DNA of 64,000 bases from Microvirga flavescens (lineage in GTDB: Bacteria; Pseudomonadota; Alphaproteobacteria; Rhizobiales; Beijerinckiaceae). Positions 8,395-17,057 of the stretch are shown here, in pieces (the first letter of the stretch is position 1; the number at the start of each line of letters is the position of its first letter). The position numbers were made by a program, and so were the translations under genes. The notes under the pieces are model-generated. The model worked only from the letters and a program-made list of their open reading frames with translations, did no database searches and had not been told where the DNA came from. The stretch spans positions 62,001 to 126,000 of the forward strand of contig NZ_QMKH01000001.1 of assembly GCF_003290125.1 (NCBI RefSeq), written 5' to 3'.

Positions 8395-9915
8395 ATGACA
8401 CAGCTCGATCACGACGCCTGCTATCGGGCCCTGCAAACCCGCGACCCACGTTTCGACGGACGCCTCTTCGTCGGCGTTCTCTCGACAGGGATCTACTGTC
8501 GCCCCGTTTGCCCGGCGCGGACGCCGAAACGAGAAAACTGCCGCTTCTTTTCTTCCGCCGCAGCTGCGCAGGAAGCGGGCTTGCGGCCATGCCTGCGTTG
8601 CCGCCCCGAGACAGCCCCCGACCTCGCAACATGGCGCGGCACGTCGAACACGATCTCTCGCGCCCTCTCGCTCATCGCGGAAGGGACGCTGGATGACGAG
8701 GAGACGGGTGTCGGCCAACTCGCCGATCGGCTTGGGATCGGGGAGCGGCAGTTGCGCCGCCTTTTCAAGCAGCACCTTGGAGCCTCGCCCATCGCCGTTG
8801 CGCAGACGAGGCGCATTCTCTTCGCCAAGCAGCTGATTCAGGAAACGCAGATGCCTTTGGCGGATGTCGCGCTCGCATCGGGATTCGGCAGCATCCGGCG
8901 CTTCAACGAAACATTCCAGAACCTGTATCAACGTCCACCGGGCGCGCTGCGACGCAAGACTTCTGCCGAGGCATTCAGCGCTTCAGCAAAGGATGCAGGA
9001 CTGACCCTGCGCATACGCTACAAGCCGCCCTATGATTGGGACGCGATGCGCTCTTTCCTCGAGGCGCGCGCCATCGCAGGCGTGGAAGAAATTTCGGGTG
9101 ACGTCTATCGGCGAACCGTAACGCAGGATGGCGCCTTCGGCACGGTCGAGGTTTGTCACGATCCTGAGCGGGCGAGCCTGCGTGTCAGCATTCACTTTCC
9201 CAATGTGCGCGCTCTGCCCGCCATTCTCGCACGCATACGCCGCGTCTTCGATGTCGGCGCCGATGTCGAAACCATCGGCACTCATTTGTCACACGATCCG
9301 TTCCTCGCAAATCTCATCGCGGAGCGACCGGGCTTGCGCACGCCGGGCGGATGGGAAGGGTTCGAACTCGCCATGCGTGCCGTTCTGGGCCAACAGGTGA
9401 CGATTGCCGCCGCGCGCAGGCTCGCGGGGCAACTGGTCAGCCTGTGCGGTGAAAGAATGCCTGGCACCGATTTTTCGGCGCAGCCATTAACACACGTCTT
9501 TCCTACGCCGCAGCGAGTTGCAGCCTGCGATCTTGGCGCACTCGGGATGCCCGGAGCGAGGCGGCGGACGCTTCACGCCCTTGCAGAAGCCGCGATTGCG
9601 GACCCGCACCTTTTCCGTCCGTCAGGAACGATTGAAGACACCATCGCACGCCTTCGGGCCATTCGCGGCATCGGCGAATGGACGGCGCAATACATTGCCT
9701 TGCGCGCCGTTCGCGAAACGGATGCCTTCCCGGCCAGCGACATCGGCCTGCTGCGGGGAGCAGCTCTTGAAGCCGGTGAGCGCCCAACGCCTGCGGCGCT
9801 CCTGCAGCGTGCTGAAGGGTGGCGGCCCTGGCGCGCTTATGCAGCGCAACACCTTTGGGCCGCCGACCCCGCTATGAGCAATACGAAGGGGGCCGAGCGG
9901 CCCGCTGATCGCTAG
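8395..9915 (+). CDS. Ada-type regulator / AlkA DNA-3-methyladenine glycosylase fusion
   Basis: Bifunctional alkylation-damage protein of 506 residues. Residues 1-75 are the Ada methyl-phosphotriester domain with C35, C39, C66 and C69 spaced exactly like the zinc ligands of E. coli Ada, C35 being the expected methyl acceptor. Residues about 85-185 are an AraC-type double helix-turn-helix. Residues about 203-490 are AlkA, with the helix-hairpin-helix IRGIGEWTAQYIAL and the catalytic Asp449 in PASDIGLL. The O6-methylguanine methyltransferase domain of Ada is absent. I used the ATG at 8395, which matches the family N-terminus; another ATG lies in frame at 8377. Likely induced by its own methylated form. 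Its TAG stop lies in a CTAG shared with the convergent RTX gene. Confidence 0.92.
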   Translation: MTQLDHDACYRALQTRDPRFDGRLFVGVLSTGIYCRPVCPARTPKRENCRFFSSAAAAQEAGLRPCLRCRPETAPDLATWRGTSNTISRALSLIAEGTLDDEETGVGQLADRLGIGERQLRRLFKQHLGASPIAVAQTRRILFAKQLIQETQMPLADVALASGFGSIRRFNETFQNLYQRPPGALRRKTSAEAFSASAKDAGLTLRIRYKPPYDWDAMRSFLEARAIAGVEEISGDVYRRTVTQDGAFGTVEVCHDPERASLRVSIHFPNVRALPAILARIRRVFDVGADVETIGTHLSHDPFLANLIAERPGLRTPGGWEGFELAMRAVLGQQVTIAAARRLAGQLVSLCGERMPGTDFSAQPLTHVFPTPQRVAACDLGALGMPGARRRTLHALAEAAIADPHLFRPSGTIEDTIARLRAIRGIGEWTAQYIALRAVRETDAFPASDIGLLRGAALEAGERPTPAALLQRAEGWRPWRAYAAQHLWAADPAMSNTKGAERPADR

Positions 9916-11531
9916 ATGACGTAGAAGTCCTTTGCGGACAATGCCGTGCCCTTGACGACCTGAGCGAAGGCAATCGCAGCCCCCTTACCGCTGCCATCGG
10001 CATCGTAGGAAATCACGCCGGTATTCTTGTTGTAGATGATGCGGTCATCCCGATCGTGCGCCTTGGCTCCGACATAGAAGGTCGATGCCTTCAGGCTGCC
10101 GAGTTTCGTAATTGCACTGAACACGTCCTGATCGAGCTGGATTGTGTCCTCGGTTCTGAAATCCGTGATCCGATCCACGTTTCGCGACTTGTGGAGCGGC
10201 GCGGAGAACACAAAGATATCCGATCCAGCGCCCCCGGTCAGAACGTCATTGCCTCCACGGCCTTCCAGCTTGTCGTTTCCGGCTCCGCCATTGAGTACGT
10301 TCTTGCCCGCATTTCCAATCAGCACGTTTGCAGATTTGTTGCCGGTCAGATTCAGCGCCTTGGTGCTATCCGCGTATGCCGCTTCGAGCCCCTCGAAGAT
10401 CGACTTTGTCGGCAGCACGTAGGACTTCTCCACCATGAGCCGGTCTTTGCCGCCGGTATCGATAATCGTGTCGGAAGCGTTCGCAAAATAAGAGTCGTCG
10501 CCCGCACCGCCAATGAGGATGTTGGGCCCGTCACCGCCGATGAGAACGTCATTGCCGTCACCGCCATCGAGAATGTCGCTTCCGGCGCCGCCAACGAGCG
10601 TATCGTCTCCTGCGTTTCCGTAGAGAACGTCGCGGCCATAACCGCCGGAGATGCTCTCGGCATAAGCGCCGCCGAAGACACGATCATCGAAGTTTGCGTC
10701 AGGCGTCGCACCAAGAACAACCGAGATTGTCTGGTCCGCGCGCCCCCAATTCGTGAAGTTGAAAGCGGAAAGATCGAGGTTCACATAATGAGACGAGGTC
10801 GTGAAGTGCAGCGCATTCTGCCCCACGCTCGAGCCTTGAATGGTCGTCACGGAGAAGCTGTGGGGATCAGCCGTCATGATCTTGGCGTTGGCGTTCTCGG
10901 CAAAGCGCAGGACATCAATGTCGAGCACCGATCCGAAGGACACGACACCCCGAATTTCCACGATGTCGGTTTCGTCCGAACCACCTTCACCCAGAACGTT
11001 GCTGCCAAAGATGTGGACATTGGTTGCTCCAGTATCGACATAGAAAAGGTCATTGCCCTCTTCACCGATAGCAACCGTTCCATCCTGGAACCGAATGAGA
11101 AATTGGTCGTTTCCGTCCCCGCCGTTCATCTGGTCGCCGGCATAGCCGTAGGTCGTCAGAAAATCGTCGCCGCTCGTTCCGCCAATGCTGTCGCGGCCCG
11201 CAAGAAGTTGATCGAGCGCCTGCACCCCGCCCTGCTGGACAAAGGTCTGGTAAAAGCTGGCAAGGGACATCGTCAGGTCGGATATATGCGCGACCGGCTG
11301 TCCGTCCGCATCAAAAATATCGACGGAGCTGATCGCGCCGCCGACTGGCACGTCACCGTCATAGGTGAAATTCGCTCCGTTCAAGAAGAACTTGAGCCCG
11401 GCTTGCGGCCCTGTCCCGGTATTCGCCACTCCAAATCGGATATTCGACGTGATCAAGACATCGAAGGCCGCTCGATCAAGAACGTTATCGATTGAAAATG
11501 GAATGGGATCGATAAACGAAACGACTGCCAT
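9912..11531 (-). CDS. RTX / haemolysin-type calcium-binding repeat protein
   Basis: A 539-residue acidic protein with no N-terminal signal peptide. Glycine/aspartate nonapeptide repeats (GGxGxDxxx type) occur at about 118-165, 297-345 and 405-440, for example LVGGAGSDILDGGDGND and LNGGAGNDKLEGRGGND. They should fold into calcium-binding beta-rolls. After the last block comes the sequence DIFVFSAPL...DRITDF...D.I.LD typical of the C-terminal region of type I secreted proteins. No catalytic domain is recognisable in the first 290 residues. A good ribosome site (GAGAGA) precedes the ATG. No type I secretion genes are nearby, so the exporter must be elsewhere. Probably an extracellular protein of unknown task. 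Confidence 0.85.
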   Translation of the reverse strand: MAVVSFIDPIPFSIDNVLDRAAFDVLITSNIRFGVANTGTGPQAGLKFFLNGANFTYDGDVPVGGAISSVDIFDADGQPVAHISDLTMSLASFYQTFVQQGGVQALDQLLAGRDSIGGTSGDDFLTTYGYAGDQMNGGDGNDQFLIRFQDGTVAIGEEGNDLFYVDTGATNVHIFGSNVLGEGGSDETDIVEIRGVVSFGSVLDIDVLRFAENANAKIMTADPHSFSVTTIQGSSVGQNALHFTTSSHYVNLDLSAFNFTNWGRADQTISVVLGATPDANFDDRVFGGAYAESISGGYGRDVLYGNAGDDTLVGGAGSDILDGGDGNDVLIGGDGPNILIGGAGDDSYFANASDTIIDTGGKDRLMVEKSYVLPTKSIFEGLEAAYADSTKALNLTGNKSANVLIGNAGKNVLNGGAGNDKLEGRGGNDVLTGGAGSDIFVFSAPLHKSRNVDRITDFRTEDTIQLDQDVFSAITKLGSLKASTFYVGAKAHDRDDRIIYNKNTGVISYDADGSGKGAAIAFAQVVKGTALSAKDFYVI

Positions 11532-11870
11532 TTATATCTCTCGGTATTGCCGCCGGAAGGGAGGCCGAGAGATATACTCATCTCTGAAAGAGGAAGAGCC
11601 ATCCAAACGCCTAGGATCCTGTCCCTCTCCCGAGCCTTTGCTCTGGCTACGGACCTGAGGGCAGCCGCTCCGCAGAGCGAGGGCAAGGGGAAACTTCAAA
11701 ACGCCGAAAATACATGAAATATCGGCACATCCCCATACATTCGAATAGGGTCAGTATCGGATTTTTAAAGCAAGTTGCGCGACTTCATCTTGCGTAGCGT
11801 CAAGTGAAAGCCGGAGATGCCCATTCCAGCCCACCCTTTGTTGTGGCGACACGAGGAAATTTCGGATCTC
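11532..11870. other. Intergenic region between the RTX gene and the response regulator
   Basis: These 339 bases lie upstream of two divergent genes and should hold both promoters. The middle (about 11690-11775) is AT-rich. A loose inverted repeat GCCGA/TCGGC occurs at 11703-11707 and 11722-11726. I see no RNA gene and no convincing protein. The response-regulator frame extends back to an ATG at 11817 but that start has no usable ribosome site. Confidence 0.4.
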
Positions 11871-12266
11871 ATGCACCACCGAAACACAGCCCGAGGGTTG
11901 GAAGGAGCCGCATCTGCACCCACCCGCATTCTGATTGTCGAAGACGATATCTTCATTGCACTCGATTTGCAGGATCTCGCCCGGCTGCAGGGGCAGGTCG
12001 AGGTCGTGACGGCGTGCACCATCGCCCAGGCGAGGCAGGAAGCAGCAAGCCCAGTCGCCCTGGCACTCCTCGATATCGATGTTCTGGACGGCAAGACTTT
12101 TGAACTGGCGGAGCAATTGCAAAGCTCAGGAACGCCGGTTCTCTTTATCTCGGGCTCAAACCGCTACGACCTGCCACCCCAACTGCAATCCGTCCCTTTC
12201 ATCGCAAAACCCTACGACCCCGACGTCGTCACCAAGATGCTTGTGAACCTTCTCCGCAAGAGGTGA
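11871..12266 (+). CDS. Single-domain response regulator (receiver only)
   Basis: A 131-residue protein made of one CheY-like receiver domain. The acidic pocket is E24-D25-D26 (RILIVEDD), the phospho-accepting Asp is D68 in ALLDIDVLDG, the conserved hydroxyl is Ser94 in LFISGS, and the Lys is K113 in FIAKPY. No output domain is attached. The ATG at 11871 is preferred because GAGGAA at 11853-11858 precedes it at workable distance. No histidine kinase is adjacent, so the partner is unknown; such proteins often act in phosphorelays or modulate kinases by phosphate sink action. Confidence 0.85.
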   Translation: MHHRNTARGLEGAASAPTRILIVEDDIFIALDLQDLARLQGQVEVVTACTIAQARQEAASPVALALLDIDVLDGKTFELAEQLQSSGTPVLFISGSNRYDLPPQLQSVPFIAKPYDPDVVTKMLVNLLRKR

Positions 12267-12547
12267 ACTGAAACCAAACAGCTCACCCAAAAGTTGAGGA
12301 AGCGGAGACCGTCGCCCGCCTCGAGATGACGGTATCGCCGACACTGAAGCAGTCCGCCTTGATTACGCCCGACCTCTTGGAACGAACGGGGGCATGCTTA
12401 CCTGCCTGCACATTTCGGCGCGGCAAGGAAAGCTTGCGCGGCAAGGTTTCCTCGCTGAACAAACGGGGCAGGAAAGCTGGCGAATTGCTAGATCTCTGCC
12501 CGCTTTATCTCTTTCAGTTGCCTCGCTCTCACTCAGGGAGATCTCGC

Positions 12548-12766
12548 TTGGCTGCAATCATTCGCATGAAACGCCTCTCCGATTTCAAAGTGGAGGCCAT
12601 CCAAAGCGAGTTTGAGCTTTGCCTCGAAAACTTCGCTGGAAAGACGACGAAATTCTTGTTGTCGCGAGACCAGGCGCACCATCTTGCCGATGAGCTGGAT
12701 CGGCTCATCGTGGAGGTGCGCAAGGCCAGTCGGGCAAGCAGAATTGAAAAGAAAGTGACCGCCTAA
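12548..12766 (+). CDS. Conserved-looking small hypothetical protein, TTG start, 72 residues
   Basis: I infer a TTG start at 12548 because AGGGAG (12535-12540) sits 7 bases upstream; the nearest ATG in frame (12566) has no ribosome site. The product is charged and mainly helical with a patterned core: KRLSDFKVEAIQSEFELC, then FLLSRDQAHHLADELDRL and a basic tail. It lacks a signal or membrane segment. No family is named with confidence. The frame stays open upstream to 12326, but that part has no protein-like character. The region 12267-12547 contains a direct repeat GCGCGGCAAGG at 12418-12428 and 12436-12446. Confidence 0.45.
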   Translation: MAAIIRMKRLSDFKVEAIQSEFELCLENFAGKTTKFLLSRDQAHHLADELDRLIVEVRKASRASRIEKKVTA

Positions 12767-12826
12767 GCGCGACAGAAATTCATGCCTGGCGCAGTCGTCC
12801 GACTTCACGACAGACATCACTCAAAA

Positions 12827-12861
12827 AAGATCGGGGCCAGCATATGGCCGGCCCCGATCTT
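12827..12861 (-). terminator. Rho-independent terminator of the KgtP-like gene
   Basis: AAGATCGGGGCC (12827-12838) and GGCCCCGATCTT (12850-12861) form a perfect 12-base inverted repeat with an 11-base loop. Read leftward it is followed by a run of T (the AAAAAA at 12823-12828 on the + strand), which is the classic intrinsic terminator. It lies 30 bases past the stop of the leftward permease gene. It could also act on rightward transcripts from the small gene ending at 12766, though the T tract on that side is broken. Confidence 0.85.
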
Positions 12862-12890
12862 CTTCTTGTCAACGGTAACACGCCACTGGA

Positions 12891-14180
12891 TCAATCCTCG
12901 TGGATCAGGCTGTGCTTTCTGGTGTCGCGCATGCGGACATAAACGATCAGCGACAGGCCGATCATGATCGTCACGTACCAGAAGAACCCGCTCTCCATGC
13001 CCGCCTGTTTGAACCAGAGCGCGACATATTCCGCCGTGCCGCCAAAGATGGTGTTGGCGAGGGCATAGGGCAGAGCGACGCCGAGCGCGCGGATATGCGC
13101 GGGGAAAAGCTCCGCCTTCACGACGGCGTTGATCGAGGTATAGCCGGTCACGATCAAAAGCGCCGCCATCACCAGCGCGAAAGCGATGTACGGATTGTTG
13201 GCGGCGGCCAGCGTCGTGAAGATCGGATAGGTCAACAGCAGCCCGCTGATTCCGAAACCAACCATCAGTGGCTTGCGGCCGATCTTGTCGGACAGCCCGC
13301 CGGCCAGTGGCTGGATGACCATGAAGATGAAGAGCGCGAGCGTCATGATCTGGCTCGACACCTCACGGCTGAAGCCTGACGTGTTGACGAGGAACTTCTG
13401 CAGGTAGGTGGTATAGGCGTAGAAGGCCAGCGTGCCGCCTGCGGTCAGCGCAAGAACGGTAAAGGCCTCGCGCGGATACTTGACGAAGAGCGTGATGCCG
13501 CTCGAGCGCGGCTCCTTCGAAACTTGCGCGTTCTTGAAGGACTGCGTCTCCACAAGGCCGCGGCGGATATAGAACACGACAATCGCGAGCACGCCGCCGA
13601 TAGCGAAAGGAATTCGCCAGCCCCACACTTCGAGCTCCGTGACAGACATGGTCGCTTGCAGAATGAGCAGCACGCCGAGTGCGAGAAGCTGGCCGGAGAT
13701 CAGCGTCACGTACTGGAAACTGGAGAAGAAGCCGCGACGGTTCTTGCCTGCCATTTCGCTCAGGTAAGTCGCGCTCGCACCATATTCGCCGCCGACGCTG
13801 ATGCCTTGCAAAAGGCGTGCGAAAACGAGAGCGATAGGCGCAAAAACGCCGATCTTGTCGTATCCAGGCGTGACGGCGATCATCATGGAGCCGAGGCACA
13901 TCAGCGTAACGGAGAGCGTCAGTCCCGCCTTGCGGCCCTTGCGATCGGAGTACACGCCCATGATCCAGGCACCGATCGGGCGCATGATGAACCCGACAGC
14001 GAAAACGGCGGCGGCGTTCAGCAACTGCGCGGTCTGATCGCCCTTCGGAAAGAAGACCGGCGCGAAGTAGAGCGTGAAGGCGGAGTACACATACCAATCG
14101 TACCACTCGACCATGTTGCCGGCGGATCCGCCAAGGATCGACTTCAACCGGTTTGTCGGTACGTCAACGGCTTTCTGCAT
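12891..14180 (-). CDS. MFS permease of the metabolite:H+ symporter family, KgtP-like (2-oxoglutarate/dicarboxylate)
   Basis: A 429-residue inner-membrane protein with about 12 hydrophobic segments. GNMVEWYDWYVYSAFTLYF near the N-terminus, QLLNAAAVFAVGFIMRPIGAW, and the MFS loop signature GVYSDRKGRKAGL with its repeat GGLSDKIGRKPLM mark the MHS subfamily. The N-terminal third resembles E. coli KgtP from memory. Proton-coupled uptake of 2-oxoglutarate or a related acid is likely, but MHS substrates are hard to predict. GAGG precedes the ATG at 14180 with about 10 bases of spacing. It has its own terminator. Confidence 0.82.
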   Translation of the reverse strand: MQKAVDVPTNRLKSILGGSAGNMVEWYDWYVYSAFTLYFAPVFFPKGDQTAQLLNAAAVFAVGFIMRPIGAWIMGVYSDRKGRKAGLTLSVTLMCLGSMMIAVTPGYDKIGVFAPIALVFARLLQGISVGGEYGASATYLSEMAGKNRRGFFSSFQYVTLISGQLLALGVLLILQATMSVTELEVWGWRIPFAIGGVLAIVVFYIRRGLVETQSFKNAQVSKEPRSSGITLFVKYPREAFTVLALTAGGTLAFYAYTTYLQKFLVNTSGFSREVSSQIMTLALFIFMVIQPLAGGLSDKIGRKPLMVGFGISGLLLTYPIFTTLAAANNPYIAFALVMAALLIVTGYTSINAVVKAELFPAHIRALGVALPYALANTIFGGTAEYVALWFKQAGMESGFFWYVTIMIGLSLIVYVRMRDTRKHSLIHED

Positions 14181-14335
14181 TGTCAAATTTCCTCTCGCGA
14201 ACGAGCCTGCCCTTGCATGGACAAGGCCCCCGCGCTTGGGGTCTGAAACCCCATAGTCGGAAGGGCGGTCTTATTGGCTATTTTCAACTAGCGGCATAGC
14301 ATCTTCGAGGCGGTCGGCAGCGCACCTATATCGAT

Positions 14336-14364
14336 GGCAGCGTTGCGTTTATTGCAACGCTGCC
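14336..14364. terminator. Strong hairpin between the P1 peptidase and KgtP-like genes
   Basis: GGCAGCGTTGC (14336-14346) and GCAACGCTGCC (14354-14364) form a perfect 11-base inverted repeat with a 7-base loop, just past the stop of the leftward P1-peptidase gene and upstream of the permease promoter. There is no T tract after it in the leftward direction, so it may be a Rho-assisted terminator or an mRNA 3' stabiliser rather than a full intrinsic terminator. Confidence 0.55.
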
Positions 14365-14377
14365 CCGCCAGTGGCAA

Positions 14378-15406
14378 TCAACCGCGTGCCAGCCAGTCCC
14401 CTAGCGAGGGGCGGCAATGGGCCTGATATCCCAACAGGCCCGGCGCACAGCACATGGCGTTGAGAACCGCTTCCTGCGTCGCATCCGTCGCCGCGCGAAA
14501 CAGATCGTCGATGCGATCCTCGTTCAAGGCGCGCATGTCGATTAAGTCGCGGCGCTCATCGTGATGGATGCGCGAAGCGGTGGAGAAGCCGAGCGCGATG
14601 TCGCCGCTGCCATGCCCCCAGAACGCCCCCAGCCGTGCGAAGCCCGCCCCGCAACGCCGGGACACGCGCCGCAGCTGCCGGCATTCGAGGGGAATGTCGG
14701 TTGCGAGAATGGCGATGATCGACCCTCTCTCCGCCTGCGCTTGCGCCTCTGGCAGCGGGCGACGGCCGTCGGGCAGAATGAGGTCTCCCGCCCGGCCGAA
14801 ATTCGCCAGAACAAGAACACCGAGATGATGATCCACACCATCGAGGGACAAGCGACGCGAGGACGTGCCGATACCGCCCTTGAAACCAAAGCAGCTCATC
14901 CCTCGGCCCGCTCCGACAGCACCCTGAGCCACCGCGCCTTCAACCGCAGCGTCCAGCGCGGCAAATGCAGTTCCCTCGGTCACTGCCATCGCCTGAATGT
15001 CGTTGAGCCACCCGTCGTTGCATTCGCACACCACCGGATTGACCGTCGCGGTCGTTCGCCCGATGTCAGCATTTTGCGCAATGGCGCGGCGGATCAGGGC
15101 GCTTGTGCAGGCCCCGACGCCAAACGTGTTGGTGAGCAGGATCGGCGTTTCGAGCGAGCCGAGTTCCTCCACCTGGATCAGGCCAGCGCTCTTGCCGAAT
15201 CCGTTGATGACCTCGACAGCGGCGCGCACCTTTTCGCGATAGAGGTTGCCAGCATGCGGCAGAATGGCAGTCACGCCCGTTTGCAACTCGCCCTCGGCAA
15301 TCGTCGCATGACCGACGCGAATGCCTGGAACATCGGTGATGGCGTTATGCGCTCCGGTGGGTATTTCGCCAAAGCGCAAACCGAAGTCGCGGGCCAATTT
15401 CGTCAT
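14378..15406 (-). CDS. P1 family (DmpA-type) self-processing peptidase / beta-peptidyl aminopeptidase-like
   Basis: A 342-residue Ntn-fold protein. The N-terminal signature TGAHNAITDVPGIRVGHATI is that of DmpA. The precursor should cleave itself between Gly228 and Ser229 in ERGSIIAILATDIPL, exposing Ser229 as nucleophile, to give alpha and beta chains. Known members release N-terminal D- or L-residues or cleave beta-peptides; the substrate here is unknown. The ATG at 15406 fits the family start; an in-frame TTG lies at 15415. No signal peptide is seen, so it is cytoplasmic. It lies upstream of the permease in the same orientation but with a hairpin between. Confidence 0.85.
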   Translation of the reverse strand: MTKLARDFGLRFGEIPTGAHNAITDVPGIRVGHATIAEGELQTGVTAILPHAGNLYREKVRAAVEVINGFGKSAGLIQVEELGSLETPILLTNTFGVGACTSALIRRAIAQNADIGRTTATVNPVVCECNDGWLNDIQAMAVTEGTAFAALDAAVEGAVAQGAVGAGRGMSCFGFKGGIGTSSRRLSLDGVDHHLGVLVLANFGRAGDLILPDGRRPLPEAQAQAERGSIIAILATDIPLECRQLRRVSRRCGAGFARLGAFWGHGSGDIALGFSTASRIHHDERRDLIDMRALNEDRIDDLFRAATDATQEAVLNAMCCAPGLLGYQAHCRPSLGDWLARG

Positions 15407-15538
15407 CTTGCTCAACTCTGTTCATCGAAGCTGCGAGCCTTGTATCGCAGGCTCTTCTTTCGAGCGATAGCCCTGTGGAAGGCTCCCGTTCTCCGCAAGG
15501 GTACTTCCTTCATCAGCGGCTGCGCCTCAATACACGCT

Positions 15539-16966
15539 TTAAAGCAGCGGGCTGATCAGGCGGGCGAGATTTTCACACAACTTCACCACCGCCGGGCGCG
15601 CGCGCCATTGCGCGAGATCCAGAAGATCGCTCGCCGCGAAGCAACGCTGCTGCTCGGCATAGAGCCGCGCGGTCACATCCTCATCATAGGCGATCAGGCT
15701 CACCTCGGAATTCAGGATGAACGAGCGGATGTCGATATTGCTGGAGCCAACGAGGCCGATCCCGTCGTCGAAGGTGAAATGCTTGGCGTGCAGAAGCTTG
15801 TCACGGAACAGGTGAAGCTTAACGCCCGCGGAGAGAAGCTCATCGTAGTAGGAGCGCTGTGCCAGATTGACGAGGCGGTGGTCGGGTATCTGCGAGACGA
15901 CGATATGAACATCGACGCCGCGTAAGGCCGCCGTTTCAAGCGCCTTCAGCAGTGAAGCGTCAGGGATGAAATACGGCGTCGTCATGACGACGCGCTTTCG
16001 CGCGCCATAGACCAGCGTGACGATGAGACCCTCGATCCCTGAGCCCGGAACATCAGGACCGCTCGGCAAGACCTGAGCTTGAACGGTTCCCACCGCCGCG
16101 GGCTCGGGCATGATCTCCTCGATGGAAAGCCTCTCCTGCGTTTCAAGAAACCAGTCTGCTGCAAAGACGGCCTGTAGCTGCGTGACGATCGGCCCCCAAG
16201 TGCGGACCACGAGTTCCTGATTGACGACGCCGGGCTTGAAATCGGCATCGGCAATGTTCTGCGAACCCGTGTAGCCGATGCGTCCATCGATAACCGCGAT
16301 CTTGCGATGATTGCGCAAATCGGCGCGGGCCGGATGCCATCGCAACGTGATCGGCAAGGCCACATGCGCGGCAACGCCGGACGCCGCCAACTGCGCGATC
16401 ACCTTTTTGGCCCACGGACGTGAGCCGACAGCATCGATCAGGACGCGGCACGTCACGCCGCGTTCCACCGCGCGAGCAAGCGCCGCCATGACCTTCTGTC
16501 CGGTCCTGTCGTCAGCGAAGATGAAATAGAGAAGGTGGACGTTCTTTTCCGCTCTCTCGATGTCAGCGATGAGCGCGTCTATCGATCCGTCGTAATCCGG
16601 CAAGAGCATTATGTCGTTGCCGGAGAGTGGCGGAAAGCGACCGAGTTTCTCGACAAGGCTTCGCGTCTCTGCTCCCACCGATGTCTTGTTACCAGCAGGC
16701 TCCGCGAAAGGAGCGGCGCGGGCGACAGCATCCTGCAAGAGCCCCGGCAACTTGAGAACGCGTTCATTGCGCCAGCTCGGATAGGAAGGTCGCCCGATCA
16801 GGACATAGAGGACAAGCGCAGGCCAGGGCAGGAAGAAAGCCAGAAGGAGCCATCCCTTTGCAGCATCCGGCGAGCGTCGCACCGGAACGACCACCAGCAT
16901 CACCAGCCGGATGATCCATTCCGATACAAGATACAAAAGCGCCCAGGTGCTTCCTTCGAAGTGCAT
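15539..16966 (-). CDS. cls: Cardiolipin synthase, phospholipase D family
   Basis: Condenses two phosphatidylglycerols, or a similar pair, into cardiolipin at the inner membrane. The 475-residue protein has two N-terminal membrane segments (about 8-30 and 38-57) followed by two PLD domains. The first HKD motif is H220-K222-D227 (NHRKIAVIDG) and the second is H393-K395-D400 (LHAKHFTFDD), each followed by a GS-type loop (TGSQNI and GSSNID). Length and order match ClsA. It appears to be transcribed alone. Confidence 0.9.
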   Translation of the reverse strand: MHFEGSTWALLYLVSEWIIRLVMLVVVPVRRSPDAAKGWLLLAFFLPWPALVLYVLIGRPSYPSWRNERVLKLPGLLQDAVARAAPFAEPAGNKTSVGAETRSLVEKLGRFPPLSGNDIMLLPDYDGSIDALIADIERAEKNVHLLYFIFADDRTGQKVMAALARAVERGVTCRVLIDAVGSRPWAKKVIAQLAASGVAAHVALPITLRWHPARADLRNHRKIAVIDGRIGYTGSQNIADADFKPGVVNQELVVRTWGPIVTQLQAVFAADWFLETQERLSIEEIMPEPAAVGTVQAQVLPSGPDVPGSGIEGLIVTLVYGARKRVVMTTPYFIPDASLLKALETAALRGVDVHIVVSQIPDHRLVNLAQRSYYDELLSAGVKLHLFRDKLLHAKHFTFDDGIGLVGSSNIDIRSFILNSEVSLIAYDEDVTARLYAEQQRCFAASDLLDLAQWRARPAVVKLCENLARLISPLL

Positions 16967-17057
16967 CGTGCTGCCCGCCCTTCCCTACCCGCGACATTAC
17001 CGCGCCAGATCATCAAGCTCTAGAGAGGGAGGGGCCCCGCGCCGCAAATCTTTCCTT

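Noticed and set aside
12418..12446. Direct repeat GCGCGGCAAGG with period 18, considered as operator or CRISPR-like repeat
   Set aside because: Only two copies, no further periodicity, and no regulator or cas context.
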